Source of the DNA: Rothia gullae
GTDB taxonomy: Bacteria; Actinomycetota; Actinomycetes; Actinomycetales; Micrococcaceae
Assembly (NCBI RefSeq): GCF_024294905.1
Contig: NZ_JANCOC010000002.1
Span: 1-64,000, forward strand
DNA length: 64,000 nucleotides
Direction: 5' to 3'
The number at the start of each line of letters is the position of its first letter. Position 1 is the first letter of the stretch. The notes under the pieces are model-generated. The model made no database searches, was not told the origin of the DNA, and saw nothing but the letters and a program-made list of their open reading frames with translations. The position numbers were made by a program, and so were the translations under genes. Of the stretch, positions 8,290 through 17,112 are shown piece by piece.

Positions 8290-11200
8290 CTAACGTACGA
8301 GCTTCTTACCCTCAAAATCAGGATTTGCAATCGCCAACGAACACACCACACGTGCCATCTGCATATCAGATTCCTTCACCAACAGCTCATCGTCCTGCTG
8401 CATACGCAACAACGCATCCAACAAAGAGCGGTTATCCGCCTTACGGCGCAACATACGGCGAAGCTCAGACTCAGCCTGACGACGCAGCGGGTAATGGTAC
8501 AGCTTATCCAGCACCTTCCGCTCCCGCTCCTGCAGTTCCAGAGTATCCAAGGAAGCCGTGCTATCAGCCCCGTAGAAACGACGGAACACCTGACGGCGCA
8601 CACCACGCAGATTACCGTGCGTCGTACCTTCCTGCCGCAAAACGTACTGAGTCAACTTCTGCTGCAGGTCATAATCCTTCGGATCAGTTTTCTGACTCGG
8701 CGTCGAATACTCAGCATAGAACAAGCCCAGAGCCTTCGCCGGCGGCACCATGCTCTCCTTCGTGCTGTCCGTAGCCGGGTCATACGACCTCACCGCAAAC
8801 AGGTCAATCTCAGAGTTAGTGCGCACATACGACACCATCAAAGCATTATCATCCGCCGGATGAACAGCCGACTCACCGCGCAACGCACGAGTAGCCAAAC
8901 GCTTATCCTGCATCTTCATAATCCGCTCAGCATCCTCAGGATACTTCTTCGCAAAATCAGCCCAACGCTCAGCAGCCTCAGACACCGCGTCAATACCCTC
9001 TTCATCAGGTTCCGAACTATCCAGATTGCCCGAGTAGAAATCCTCAAGAGTACGAGCCGCAGCATCATCAGAAGACATGTCAGTAAAGAACGCCTGATCA
9101 GCACCAAAAGCCTTAGCGGCAGACTCCAAACGCTCACGAATACGCGAACGCAACTTCAAAGTCCTCTCCACCGTCTGATGCGAAATCAGATACACGTTCA
9201 CCTCATGATGAACCTGACCCACACGATCCACACGACCCGCACGCTGAATCAGACGAATAATCGCCCACGGCAAGTCATAGTTCACCACAACGTGAGCATC
9301 CTGAAGGTTCTGACCCTCAGAGAGCACATCGGTCGCTACCAGCACACGCAGCTCAGGACCATTCAAGGCAGGAGCCTCCGCGTCAGATGCCTGCTCCGTC
9401 GGCACACGGTTCGACACCGGCGAGAAACGACGAGCATACGAAGCCGGATCATCAGTATCACCAGCCACCGCCGCCACATTCTCAACGCCCAACTTCCGCA
9501 GGCCCTCAGCAATGTAGTACGCAGTGTCCTTATACTCCGTGAACACCAGCACCTTATCATTCGCGTGCTTCTGCTCAATCAAATCACGCAGAGCATGCAG
9601 CTTCGAGTCAGTCTCAACCTGCCACGTGCCAAAGCGCCTCAGCATAGCCTTAATCAGCTCGCTATCATGCTGCAAATCATCACGCAGACGAGACGTAAAC
9701 ACAGTCGACGAAACCCACTTCGTCTGAGCCGGTGCACTCTGAACCAGGCTCTCATACATCTGCTCCAGGTTTCCGCTCAAGTCCTGAACCTGCAGGCCAT
9801 CCACAGACTCAAAGTCAGCCGCGTCAGAACCCTCCAGACCCAACTGGTCATCCGAGAAACTACCCGTCGGAACACTCAGCTGATGATCAATCGCATAAAT
9901 CCACAACTCATTACGAATCAACTGACGAGTCAACGACTGAATAAACGAATAACCCGAAGAACTCAAACGCTTATACAGACCCGAAAGCACAAAGCCACGT
10001 ACATTACCACGACCCGAACGAGCCGCCTCAATAATCGCCTTATCCTCCGGAGAATGGTGCGCATTCGGGTTGTCATACCCAGAAATGTCATAACGCGGCA
10101 GACGCAAATCCCTCAAATCATCAAGGGTCTGATCATCCTCCATAAAACGAGCAGGATCATCAGCCTTAAAGCTATGGCTCACCGGCTGCGACACCCAATC
10201 CGGGTAATAGAACTTACCCGTCGACAGCTCCAGGTAGCTGCGCTCCTTCGTCACCAAACCATCAGGAGAAGTCCACATCTCCGTCGGTGCCTGGCGCTTA
10301 GTGTACGCACGAGTACGACGCACCAGATGGTCACTCATCAACGTGCGCCAATCCTCCGGCTCCTCAGAAATCTCAAAAGCACGCAAGGTCGACAGGTTAC
10401 CCTCCAGCTTGTCGAACTTCTTCGAGTACTTCTCCAGACCCTTCTCCGGAATGATGCCCAGATCAGCGTCCTCATCAAGATACAGAGCCAGCTGCGCCTT
10501 CACATCACTAAACGACAAGTTAAACGGGGTCGCAGTCAGAAGCAGAACACGCGACTCATTACGCGAGACATACTCCTTAATGGCACGCCACACCTGCGTA
10601 TTCTCATTACGCAGATTATGCGACTCATCACAAATCACCAGCTGATAACGCGCCAAATCAGGCAACTCAGCAGCCGCCATCGAATAGCGAACCACCTTAC
10701 CCACCACGTCATACTCGCTCAGATGCTTATCCCACATCTGCTCCAAGTTCTTCGGGCACAACACCAGAACGCGCATATTCTCTTCGTTCTGCAACATCGA
10801 CGCCACAGCAATCGCAGTCAAAGTCTTACCCAGACCCACCACGTCACCCAGCATCGTGCCGCCACGGCGCATCAAACGGCGCGCAAGAGTATGAGCAGCC
10901 GACTTCTGATAATCCATCAGCATATGCTCCAAACGCGGAGAAAGCGCATACTCCTGCTCACCAAAACGAGCGTCCTCAGACAGCTCGTAGCAGACCTTCA
11001 TATACACGTCATACGGGTCAGCCGGCTCAACCCACGACTGATCAATCAAATCAATAATCTCGCGGGTAATATCAAACGACGTACGCTCACGCCACAGCTT
11101 CTCAAACCAATTCTTCAACTTCGCCGCATGATCCGAATCAGTCAACTCAACATTGAGCTCCAAATTCGTGTGCAAACCCGGACGAGTAAAGTTCGAAGAA

Positions 11201-11727
11201 CCCACAAAACTCATCACCGGATGCATATTGCCAGGCTTCGGAGTGTGCGCAACATACGTCTTACCGTGCAACGCCTGCTTCGTATACACCTTCATCTGCA
11301 CACGGCCAGACTCCAAATGCTCCTTCAAAGTCAACAAAGCCTGACGACGCGCAGAACTCGTACCACCAGCCATCAGCTGACCACGCAAATGCTGAACCAG
11401 CTCATCACGATAACCCGCACGCTCATCATTCTTCGGCACCGAAGATACCGACTCGCCGCGCATCTCCGCCTGCGCCTCAGCATGCATCTGCTCCGTAATC
11501 GAACGCGGCACCATACCCAGCAGAATACGAGCCACCGGAGTGCCCGGCTCAAACGGAGCCTGACCAATCTCATCAGCGAACTCATCCCACGCGCTCAAGT
11601 TCATATAGCCCGTCGCAATATCCAGACGGTCATAGTACTTCATCGTGCGATGCAGCGCGTCAGCAAGCTTCGCGCCCTTACCCTCCCCCTGCGGAAGGTA
11701 ACCAAGATTATCGTAAATTTCAGCCAT
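8290..11727 (-). CDS. SNF2-family helicase with N-terminal phospholipase-D nuclease domain
   Basis: 1145 aa. Residues about 30-215 form a PLD-like domain with the HxK motif in LHGKTYVAH (154-156) and FVGSSNFTRPG downstream; only one HxK is evident, as in PLD nucleases that act as dimers. A superfamily-2 SNF2-type motor follows: Walker A GDVVGLGKT (about 294-302), Walker B/DEAH-like ICDESHNLRN (about 366), motif III LLTATPFN, then the second RecA lobe with VLVFTEYKDTAYY, VATDVLSEGQNL and LIQRAGRVDRVGQ. The helical C-terminus (about 1000-1145) is unassigned. Known relatives are DNA translocases of DISARM-, ARMADA- and Dpd-type defence loci. It lies between the HEPN gene (45 nt upstream) and the methyltransferase (124 nt downstream), consistent with a restriction-type complex. 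The long gap before the methyltransferase leaves room for a separate ribosome site. Confidence 0.92.
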   Translation of the reverse strand: MAEIYDNLGYLPQGEGKGAKLADALHRTMKYYDRLDIATGYMNLSAWDEFADEIGQAPFEPGTPVARILLGMVPRSITEQMHAEAQAEMRGESVSSVPKNDERAGYRDELVQHLRGQLMAGGTSSARRQALLTLKEHLESGRVQMKVYTKQALHGKTYVAHTPKPGNMHPVMSFVGSSNFTRPGLHTNLELNVELTDSDHAAKLKNWFEKLWRERTSFDITREIIDLIDQSWVEPADPYDVYMKVCYELSEDARFGEQEYALSPRLEHMLMDYQKSAAHTLARRLMRRGGTMLGDVVGLGKTLTAIAVASMLQNEENMRVLVLCPKNLEQMWDKHLSEYDVVGKVVRYSMAAAELPDLARYQLVICDESHNLRNENTQVWRAIKEYVSRNESRVLLLTATPFNLSFSDVKAQLALYLDEDADLGIIPEKGLEKYSKKFDKLEGNLSTLRAFEISEEPEDWRTLMSDHLVRRTRAYTKRQAPTEMWTSPDGLVTKERSYLELSTGKFYYPDWVSQPVSHSFKADDPARFMEDDQTLDDLRDLRLPRYDISGYDNPNAHHSPEDKAIIEAARSGRGNVRGFVLSGLYKRLSSSGYSFIQSLTRQLIRNELWIYAIDHQLSVPTGSFSDDQLGLEGSDAADFESVDGLQVQDLSGNLEQMYESLVQSAPAQTKWVSSTVFTSRLRDDLQHDSELIKAMLRRFGTWQVETDSKLHALRDLIEQKHANDKVLVFTEYKDTAYYIAEGLRKLGVENVAAVAGDTDDPASYARRFSPVSNRVPTEQASDAEAPALNGPELRVLVATDVLSEGQNLQDAHVVVNYDLPWAIIRLIQRAGRVDRVGQVHHEVNVYLISHQTVERTLKLRSRIRERLESAAKAFGADQAFFTDMSSDDAAARTLEDFYSGNLDSSEPDEEGIDAVSEAAERWADFAKKYPEDAERIMKMQDKRLATRALRGESAVHPADDNALMVSYVRTNSEIDLFAVRSYDPATDSTKESMVPPAKALGLFYAEYSTPSQKTDPKDYDLQQKLTQYVLRQEGTTHGNLRGVRRQVFRRFYGADSTASLDTLELQERERKVLDKLYHYPLRRQAESELRRMLRRKADNRSLLDALLRMQQDDELLVKESDMQMARVVCSLAIANPDFEGKKLVR

Positions 11728-11772
11728 GAAAATAACCTTTACAGGTGAGTGATTAAAAAGTGAGTGAAAAAA

Positions 11773-12996
11773 CTAGGCAACCAACAGCGCCTTAACCAGC
11801 TCCAACTGAGCCTTAACCTTCGCAGTACGACGCTTACGACCAAAAGTCGCCAACACAGCCGACTCAACATCCTGACCCTCATCCATCAGCTCAGGATTCT
11901 GCTCATAGAAGCGCCACGCGTTCGCAATCTCAACCGGACTAATCTGGTCAAACTCGCGCACCGCACCATCAACCGAAGGACGGAACTCGCCATACTCCTC
12001 GCGCGGCTCCTCAACATGCCACACGAACTTATGCTCATCCACCTGCAGCTCAGGCATGCGGTCCGCCAAACGGATAATCCAGTCGCGGTTCTTCTTCGCC
12101 AAACGGCTCACACCAAAGCACTGCGCCGCCAAAGTAGCCAAACGATCCGCCTGAACCGGACCCTCAGCAGACACAATCTCTTCAAGAGCAGCAGACATCT
12201 GATCCTTAGAACGCTTACTGCGCAGCGAATCAAAAATATCGCGGTCACCCAGCGAAATCGGCTCCCACGGCTCAAACGGGTAACGGCCCTCCCCCACCGC
12301 AAGACACAGCGGAGGAACCGAGGAATCAGAAGCCGGGGCCGGCTGAGAAGTCGAAGCAGGAGCCACCGTCTGAGCAGGTCGAGAAACCGGTGCAGGACGC
12401 GTCGGGCGAGTAAACGCACCACGAGGCGCAGACACCTCAGCCTTCGACGAACGAGCCGCCGAAGTCGCCTGACGAACCTCCTCATCCAACTCACGACGAA
12501 CCGGAGCCGTCTCACCCGCACCAAACAAATCAGCATGCACACGGCTCAGCTGGCTCTCACACCACGCCTGCTGCTCCGACGCCCCCAACGCCTCAAAAAG
12601 ACGAGCCGCCGAATCATAAATACGCACCGCATCGTTACGGTCCAAATCAACATAATGCGCGCTCTTATTACGGAAAATACGCAAATCCTGCGCATAAGTA
12701 CGCACCTTACGAGCACCGTCAGGTTCAAAAGGGAACCTGTCATTCTGGGGACCCACACCTTCAGTAAACATACGAAGCTGAACCTGAAGGTCCTTCGGGT
12801 TATACAGATCAGGATGACGGAGGCGGTCACGATTCTCATCATGAATCTTCAAAATGATGGTCCAGCCACGCTCTTCAATAACCTTCTGAGGCATGAACTC
12901 CTTCTGAGCCAACAACTCAGTCAGCAGAGGGTCAAGCTCACGGCTCAGATAATACAGGCACGAGGAAATGTGAGCGTTTGCCTTTTCAATAGACAT
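11773..12996 (-). CDS. Swt1-like HEPN and DUF3320-like protein, first gene of defence cassette
   Basis: 407 aa from the ATG at 12996; a frame to 13044 is open but its start lacks a ribosome site and adds an odd WWQW leader. The N-terminal ~150 residues (IEKANAHISSCLYYLSREL, later LRIFRNKSAHYVDLDRND) fit a Swt1-type HEPN domain; the RNKSAH segment matches the R-x4-6-H catalytic signature of HEPN ribonucleases (here RNKSAH). A Pro/Ala/Ser-rich linker (about 180-250) leads to a C-terminal domain (IVSAEGPVQADRLATLAAQCFG, then PISPVEIANA-like segment) resembling DUF3320, a helical domain in putative helicase/nuclease proteins. A HEPN RNase in a restriction-type operon suggests an abortive arm or a sensor. 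Function is inferred from domains and linkage. Confidence 0.78.
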   Translation of the reverse strand: MSIEKANAHISSCLYYLSRELDPLLTELLAQKEFMPQKVIEERGWTIILKIHDENRDRLRHPDLYNPKDLQVQLRMFTEGVGPQNDRFPFEPDGARKVRTYAQDLRIFRNKSAHYVDLDRNDAVRIYDSAARLFEALGASEQQAWCESQLSRVHADLFGAGETAPVRRELDEEVRQATSAARSSKAEVSAPRGAFTRPTRPAPVSRPAQTVAPASTSQPAPASDSSVPPLCLAVGEGRYPFEPWEPISLGDRDIFDSLRSKRSKDQMSAALEEIVSAEGPVQADRLATLAAQCFGVSRLAKKNRDWIIRLADRMPELQVDEHKFVWHVEEPREEYGEFRPSVDGAVREFDQISPVEIANAWRFYEQNPELMDEGQDVESAVLATFGRKRRTAKVKAQLELVKALLVA

Positions 12997-13044
12997 ATAA
13001 AAACCATTTCGTTGTATGTGCAGCGGCGACCATTGCCACCACAT

Positions 13045-13060
13045 TCATTATGCCTAATGA
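13045..13060. promoter_or_regulatory. Possible operator upstream of the defence cassette
   Basis: Perfect inverted repeat TCATTA-TGCC-TAATGA, 49-64 nt upstream of the HEPN start codon, in the only non-coding stretch able to hold the cassette promoter (12997-13114). An operator for a repressor is plausible, but no regulator gene is present nearby and six-base arms can arise by chance. Confidence 0.3.
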
Positions 13061-13114
13061 GAACGACATATGCGTACCGGTTCGTCATAATGGAACCCAA
13101 CCCGCTTAACGGCG

Positions 13115-13177
13115 AAAAGCCACATGTGTTTCGAGCAGCCACCAAAGAAGTGGCTTTTCGAAACACATGTGGCTTCT
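13115..13177. repeat. Palindromic repeat, ACATGTGTTTCGAAA family, copy C (right flank of defence cassette)
   Basis: 28-nt arms at 13115-13142 and 13150-13177 pair with few mismatches around the same CAAAGAA loop as copy B. It lies 16 nt past the relA stop codon on the minus strand and 118 nt upstream of the HEPN start. Copies B and C therefore bracket the cassette as direct repeats of a palindrome. Confidence 0.9.
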
Positions 13178-13193
13178 GGACGTAGAAAAGTAC

Positions 13194-15671
13194 TTACGCC
13201 TCCGAGGGTTTCGCGCCGGTCAGGCGGTACGCCTTGTACACGCCCGTCACGTTACGGACCACGTTCAGCACGTGCTCCAGCATGAAGCGGTCACCCAGCT
13301 CCAGGGCGAAGCGGTCCACCACGGTACGATCCTCCGAGGTATGCACGCGCGCATCCAGAATGTTCACACCCGATTCAGAAATTGCACGGATCAGGTCGCT
13401 CAGCAGGCCCTTACGGTCCAGCGCCTCCACCTGAATCTGCACACGGTACGTAGCGGTCGGCGAAGACGCCCACTCGACCGTAGTCACGCGCGGCTCCTCG
13501 TCAGCGTTACGCATGTTCGGGCAGTCACGGCGGTGCACCGAAATACCGTTGTAACGGGTCACAATGCCGATAATGTCATCCGGCGGAACCGGGGTGCAGC
13601 AGCGCGCAATCTTCGTCAGCACACCCTCAGCACCGGGCACAACTACGCCGTTATCGCCAATCGCCTTGCGGGTCGACTTCAGCAACGTCTCGTCAAAGTC
13701 GCTGACCTCAACCTCGGGTGCCGGCTCGTCGCCGCGGTGCACCTCAACGAGGGTGTCGATGACCTGCTTCGGCGCGATTTCGTGCTCACCAATCGCACGG
13801 TACAGCGACGCCACATCGTTCTTATGCAGCAGCTGAGCCACCTGAGTCATAATCTCCGGGCTCATCATCTTCTGCAGCGGCAACTCACTGTTGCGCATGC
13901 TCTTGGTGAGCATCTCGCGGCCGGCGAGTAGCGCCTCCAGGCGGCGTTCCTTCGCGAAGTACTGGCGGATCTTCGTGCGAGCGCGTGAGGAGCGAACGAA
14001 CTTCAGCCAGTCCTCACTGGGGCCGGCGTCTTCGTTCTTCGTGGTCATAATCTCCACGGTCGCGCCGGTAGGCAGGACCGTGTGCAGCGGCACGAGGCGG
14101 CCGTTGACCTTCGCGCCGACCGTGCGGTCGCCGACCTCACTGTGGATGGCGTAGGCGAAGTCCACGGGGGTGGAGCCGTTGGGCAGGGCGATTGCCTCAC
14201 CGTTGGGGGTGAGGACGACGATTTCGTCGGTATCGAGGGTGTCCGCGAGCGACTCGTAGAACTTCTCCGACTCGGGGTTGGAGTTCGAAATCTCGGCAAT
14301 GGACTGCAGGATGCCGACGTTCATCATCGCCGAAGTCTGGGTGCCCGGCTCCTTCGGGTCCTTCGCGGGCGCGCCGCCACGAGCCGCGACCTTCTCGCCG
14401 CGCGACGCCGCCTTATAGCGCCAGTGCGCCGCCACACCGTACTCAGCTTCTTCGTGCATCTTATAGGTGCGAATCTGAATCTCAAGCGGCAGGTTACCCG
14501 GACCGTACACGGTCAGGTGCAACGACTGGTAGTTGTTGTTCTTCGGGTTCTTAATGTAGTCCTTGAAACGACCAGTCATCGACGGCCACAGGGACAGCAC
14601 GTGGCCGAGCACGGTGTAGCATTCCGCCTCTTCCTCAACCATGATGCGCACGGCGAGGATGTCGTTAATCTCGTCGAAGCTGCGGCCCTTCGTCTTCATC
14701 TTCTGATGAATTGAATAGTAGTGCTTGGGGCGGCCGGTCACGGTTGCCTCAATGCCGACCTGTGCCAGGCGCTCCTTGATCTTGGTGCGCGCCTCGTTCA
14801 GGAACTTTTCGAGGGCGGGGGTGCGTTCGCCGACCATGCGCACCATTTCGGCGTAAATTTCCGGGCTCATGGCGGCGAAGGACAGGTCCTCCAGCTCCCA
14901 TTTAATCGTGTTCAGGCCCAGGCGGTGCGCGAGCGGCGCGTAAATTTTCAGTGTCTCTTCTGCCTTCTTCGCGGCAGAAGCCTGCGGCACAAAACGCCAG
15001 GTGCGAGCGTTGTGCAGGCGGTCGGCAAGCTTGATGAGTAGCACGCGGATGTCCTTGCTCATGGATAGCACGAGCTTGCGGATTGTCTCAATGGAGGCGT
15101 TCTCGCCGTAGGTCATTTTGTCCAGCTTGGTCACGCCGTCGACCAGGTAGGCGACCTCCTCACCGAACTCTTCGGTGAGCTGCTCCATCGTGTAGTCGGT
15201 GTCTTCCACGGTGTCGTGTAGCAGGCCGGCGGCGAGCACGGGGCCGGCCGCGCCCATCTCTGCAAGAATGGCGGTCACAGCGACAGGGTGGGTGATGTAC
15301 GGGTCGCCACTCTTACGCTTCTGACCCTCGTGGCAGCGGTTCGCCACCTCGTAGGCGCGCTGCAGCACCTGGATGTCTTCGTCCGGGTGGTAGCGGCGCA
15401 CGGCACGCACGACCGGCGCAATCATCGGGGAGAAACGGATGGTGCCGCCGTGCGAGTCGGAGGCTTCCATCTTGCTGCTGCGGCTACCGAAGACCAGGCG
15501 GTTCGGCACACGTCCGCCAGCAGCCATGACGCGGTGCGAGCCGCGTTTCTTCTTTGCGTCAGACGAATCAGTTTCAGGCAGAGGAATCGGGCCAGCGGGC
15601 CGAACCGCGGGCTTCTCGGCGGTCCCTGCAGGGTTCTCAGCGTTGGTGTTCACGGCAGGTTCTGCACTCAT
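13194..15671 (-). CDS. relA: Bifunctional (p)ppGpp synthetase/hydrolase
   Basis: 825 aa starting at the ATG at 15671, chosen because AAGGAG lies 6-8 nt upstream; the frame extends to 15725 without a ribosome site. After a ~90-residue low-complexity leader come an HD hydrolase domain (THPVAVTAILAEM, LLHDTVEDT), a RelA/SpoT synthetase domain (GRFKDYIKNPKNNNYQSLH), a TGS domain (VLTPNGEAIALPNGSTPVDFAY), a zinc-finger/helical region (IARCCTPVPPDDIIGI) and a C-terminal ACT domain. Both catalytic halves look intact, so it should make and degrade the alarmone in the cytoplasm. Conserved actinobacterial position next to secDF. Palindrome C follows its stop and may end transcription. Confidence 0.95.
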   Translation of the reverse strand: MSAEPAVNTNAENPAGTAEKPAVRPAGPIPLPETDSSDAKKKRGSHRVMAAGGRVPNRLVFGSRSSKMEASDSHGGTIRFSPMIAPVVRAVRRYHPDEDIQVLQRAYEVANRCHEGQKRKSGDPYITHPVAVTAILAEMGAAGPVLAAGLLHDTVEDTDYTMEQLTEEFGEEVAYLVDGVTKLDKMTYGENASIETIRKLVLSMSKDIRVLLIKLADRLHNARTWRFVPQASAAKKAEETLKIYAPLAHRLGLNTIKWELEDLSFAAMSPEIYAEMVRMVGERTPALEKFLNEARTKIKERLAQVGIEATVTGRPKHYYSIHQKMKTKGRSFDEINDILAVRIMVEEEAECYTVLGHVLSLWPSMTGRFKDYIKNPKNNNYQSLHLTVYGPGNLPLEIQIRTYKMHEEAEYGVAAHWRYKAASRGEKVAARGGAPAKDPKEPGTQTSAMMNVGILQSIAEISNSNPESEKFYESLADTLDTDEIVVLTPNGEAIALPNGSTPVDFAYAIHSEVGDRTVGAKVNGRLVPLHTVLPTGATVEIMTTKNEDAGPSEDWLKFVRSSRARTKIRQYFAKERRLEALLAGREMLTKSMRNSELPLQKMMSPEIMTQVAQLLHKNDVASLYRAIGEHEIAPKQVIDTLVEVHRGDEPAPEVEVSDFDETLLKSTRKAIGDNGVVVPGAEGVLTKIARCCTPVPPDDIIGIVTRYNGISVHRRDCPNMRNADEEPRVTTVEWASSPTATYRVQIQVEALDRKGLLSDLIRAISESGVNILDARVHTSEDRTVVDRFALELGDRFMLEHVLNVVRNVTGVYKAYRLTGAKPSEA

Positions 15672-15882
15672 TCCAGGCTCCTTCGGACTCAAGATAATCA
15701 GCCGCACACTCAAGTTCCTCATCATTGAGGGCTACACCGGCCAAACCAGCTATCAGCAGGCTCAAACGCGAGCGCACAGTATCTTCACTTCTTATCCTAC
15801 CCAGCGGTCTGGAACGCGCCAAACTATGCGACGTTTTAACACGCCCGAGCGCGTTGTTTAGGAAATAATCGGGCACACTAAA

Positions 15883-15916
15883 GGGGAGCCGACACCTCTC
15901 GGTATCGACTCCCCTA
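15883..15916 (-). terminator. Terminator downstream of secF
   Basis: 15-bp stem: 15883-15897 pairs with 15902-15916 around a 4-nt loop, core AGGGGAG...CTCCCCT, followed on the minus strand by TTTAG. It is 37 nt past the secF stop and separates the sec operon from relA. Confidence 0.8.
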
Positions 15917-15952
15917 TCGTTAGTAACGCCAGTAGCGCTGGTGGAACGTTGG

Positions 15953-17110
15953 CTAACCGTTCAGGTTCACGCGGTGAATCTCAATGGTTGCACGTGCCGG
16001 CTTCTTAGCGGGCTTTTCGGTTGCCTTCTCGTCCCCTGCGGAATCCTCGGACTCCTCAACCTTCGCGGGCTCCTCCGAAGAGTCACCCTCAGCCTCGTCA
16101 GCATCCTCAGCGTCCTTGAAGCTGCCGCTCTCCACCTTCGCGGTGTGCTCACGAATCTGAGCCTCACCCAAACGCAGCGAAGCATACAGCGGAGCAGACA
16201 CAAACAGCGTACCGAACATGCCCACCAGAATACCCACGAACAGGGACAGGGACAGGTCCTGCAGAGTACCCGCACCCAGGATGAACGCACCAATGAACAA
16301 GATCGCGCCCACCGGCAGAACACCCACAATAGCGGTGTTAATCGAACGGACCAGAGTCTGGTTCACCGCCAGGTTAATCTGCTCGGCAAAGGTCGCGTCA
16401 CGGCGTTCCAGCACATCCTCGGTGTTCTCACGGATCTTATCGAACACCACCACCGAGTCGTACAGCGAGTAGCTCAGAATCGTCAAGAAACCAATAATTG
16501 CACTCGGAGTGATCTCGAAGCCGAACGCGGCGTACAGGCCGACCGTTACCACCACGGTGAAGAACAGACCCGCAATAGACGCCAGCGACATCTTCCAGGT
16601 GCGGAAGTAGAACGCCATACCAATCAGCGCAAGCACCACAAACGCGACCAGACCCCAGAACGCCTGACGGGTCACATCCGCACCCCAGGTCGGGCCCACA
16701 AACGAAGAGGTCACGTCATTCTCAGAGACGCCGTAACCCTTCTGCAGAGCCGCCTTCACCTGCAGAGTCTCATCATCGCTGAGCTTGCTCATCTGGGCAC
16801 GAATCGTACCCGGCGCAATATTGGTCACGCGAACATCCGAAGCGTCCTTCGCCTTCTCGTGAATAATGCGCTCACCCGTAGCAGTATCAACGTGCGCGGT
16901 CTTCGAGACCACGAACTCCGAACCGCCACGGAAATCAATACCCAGGTTGAAGCCGCCACCAGCAGCCGGAATCAGAACCGAAACCGCCATCAGCACAGCC
17001 GCAAGCAGCAGCCACAGGCGGCGCTTACCCACGAAGGGGTACGAGCGGGCACCCGAATGCAGGTCATTACCGAAGCGGGCAAAAGCATTAGGTTTCACAT
17101 CGGTAGCCAT
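15953..17110 (-). CDS. secF: Protein translocase subunit SecF
   Basis: 385 aa. Six membrane segments are recognisable, beginning at WLLLAAVLMAVSVLI. The family motif GIDFRGGSEFVV opens the first periplasmic domain (about residue 57). The conserved SYSLYDSVVVFDKIREN segment lies in the fourth/fifth membrane region. It partners SecD and YajC at the SecYEG channel and uses the proton motive force to complete protein export. A ~65-residue charged Glu/Lys/Ala C-terminal tail extends beyond the usual SecF end, a common actinobacterial feature. It starts 2 nt after the secD stop, implying translational coupling. Confidence 0.96.
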   Translation of the reverse strand: MATDVKPNAFARFGNDLHSGARSYPFVGKRRLWLLLAAVLMAVSVLIPAAGGGFNLGIDFRGGSEFVVSKTAHVDTATGERIIHEKAKDASDVRVTNIAPGTIRAQMSKLSDDETLQVKAALQKGYGVSENDVTSSFVGPTWGADVTRQAFWGLVAFVVLALIGMAFYFRTWKMSLASIAGLFFTVVVTVGLYAAFGFEITPSAIIGFLTILSYSLYDSVVVFDKIRENTEDVLERRDATFAEQINLAVNQTLVRSINTAIVGVLPVGAILFIGAFILGAGTLQDLSLSLFVGILVGMFGTLFVSAPLYASLRLGEAQIREHTAKVESGSFKDAEDADEAEGDSSEEPAKVEESEDSAGDEKATEKPAKKPARATIEIHRVNLNG

Positions 17111-17112
17111 GC

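Noticed and set aside
8191..11748. A 1185-codon open frame antisense to the PLD-helicase gene
   Set aside because: It is a mirror of a GC-rich coding gene with biased third positions. Its translation is dominated by Arg/His/Thr/Leu with no domain, no ribosome site and no plausible start.
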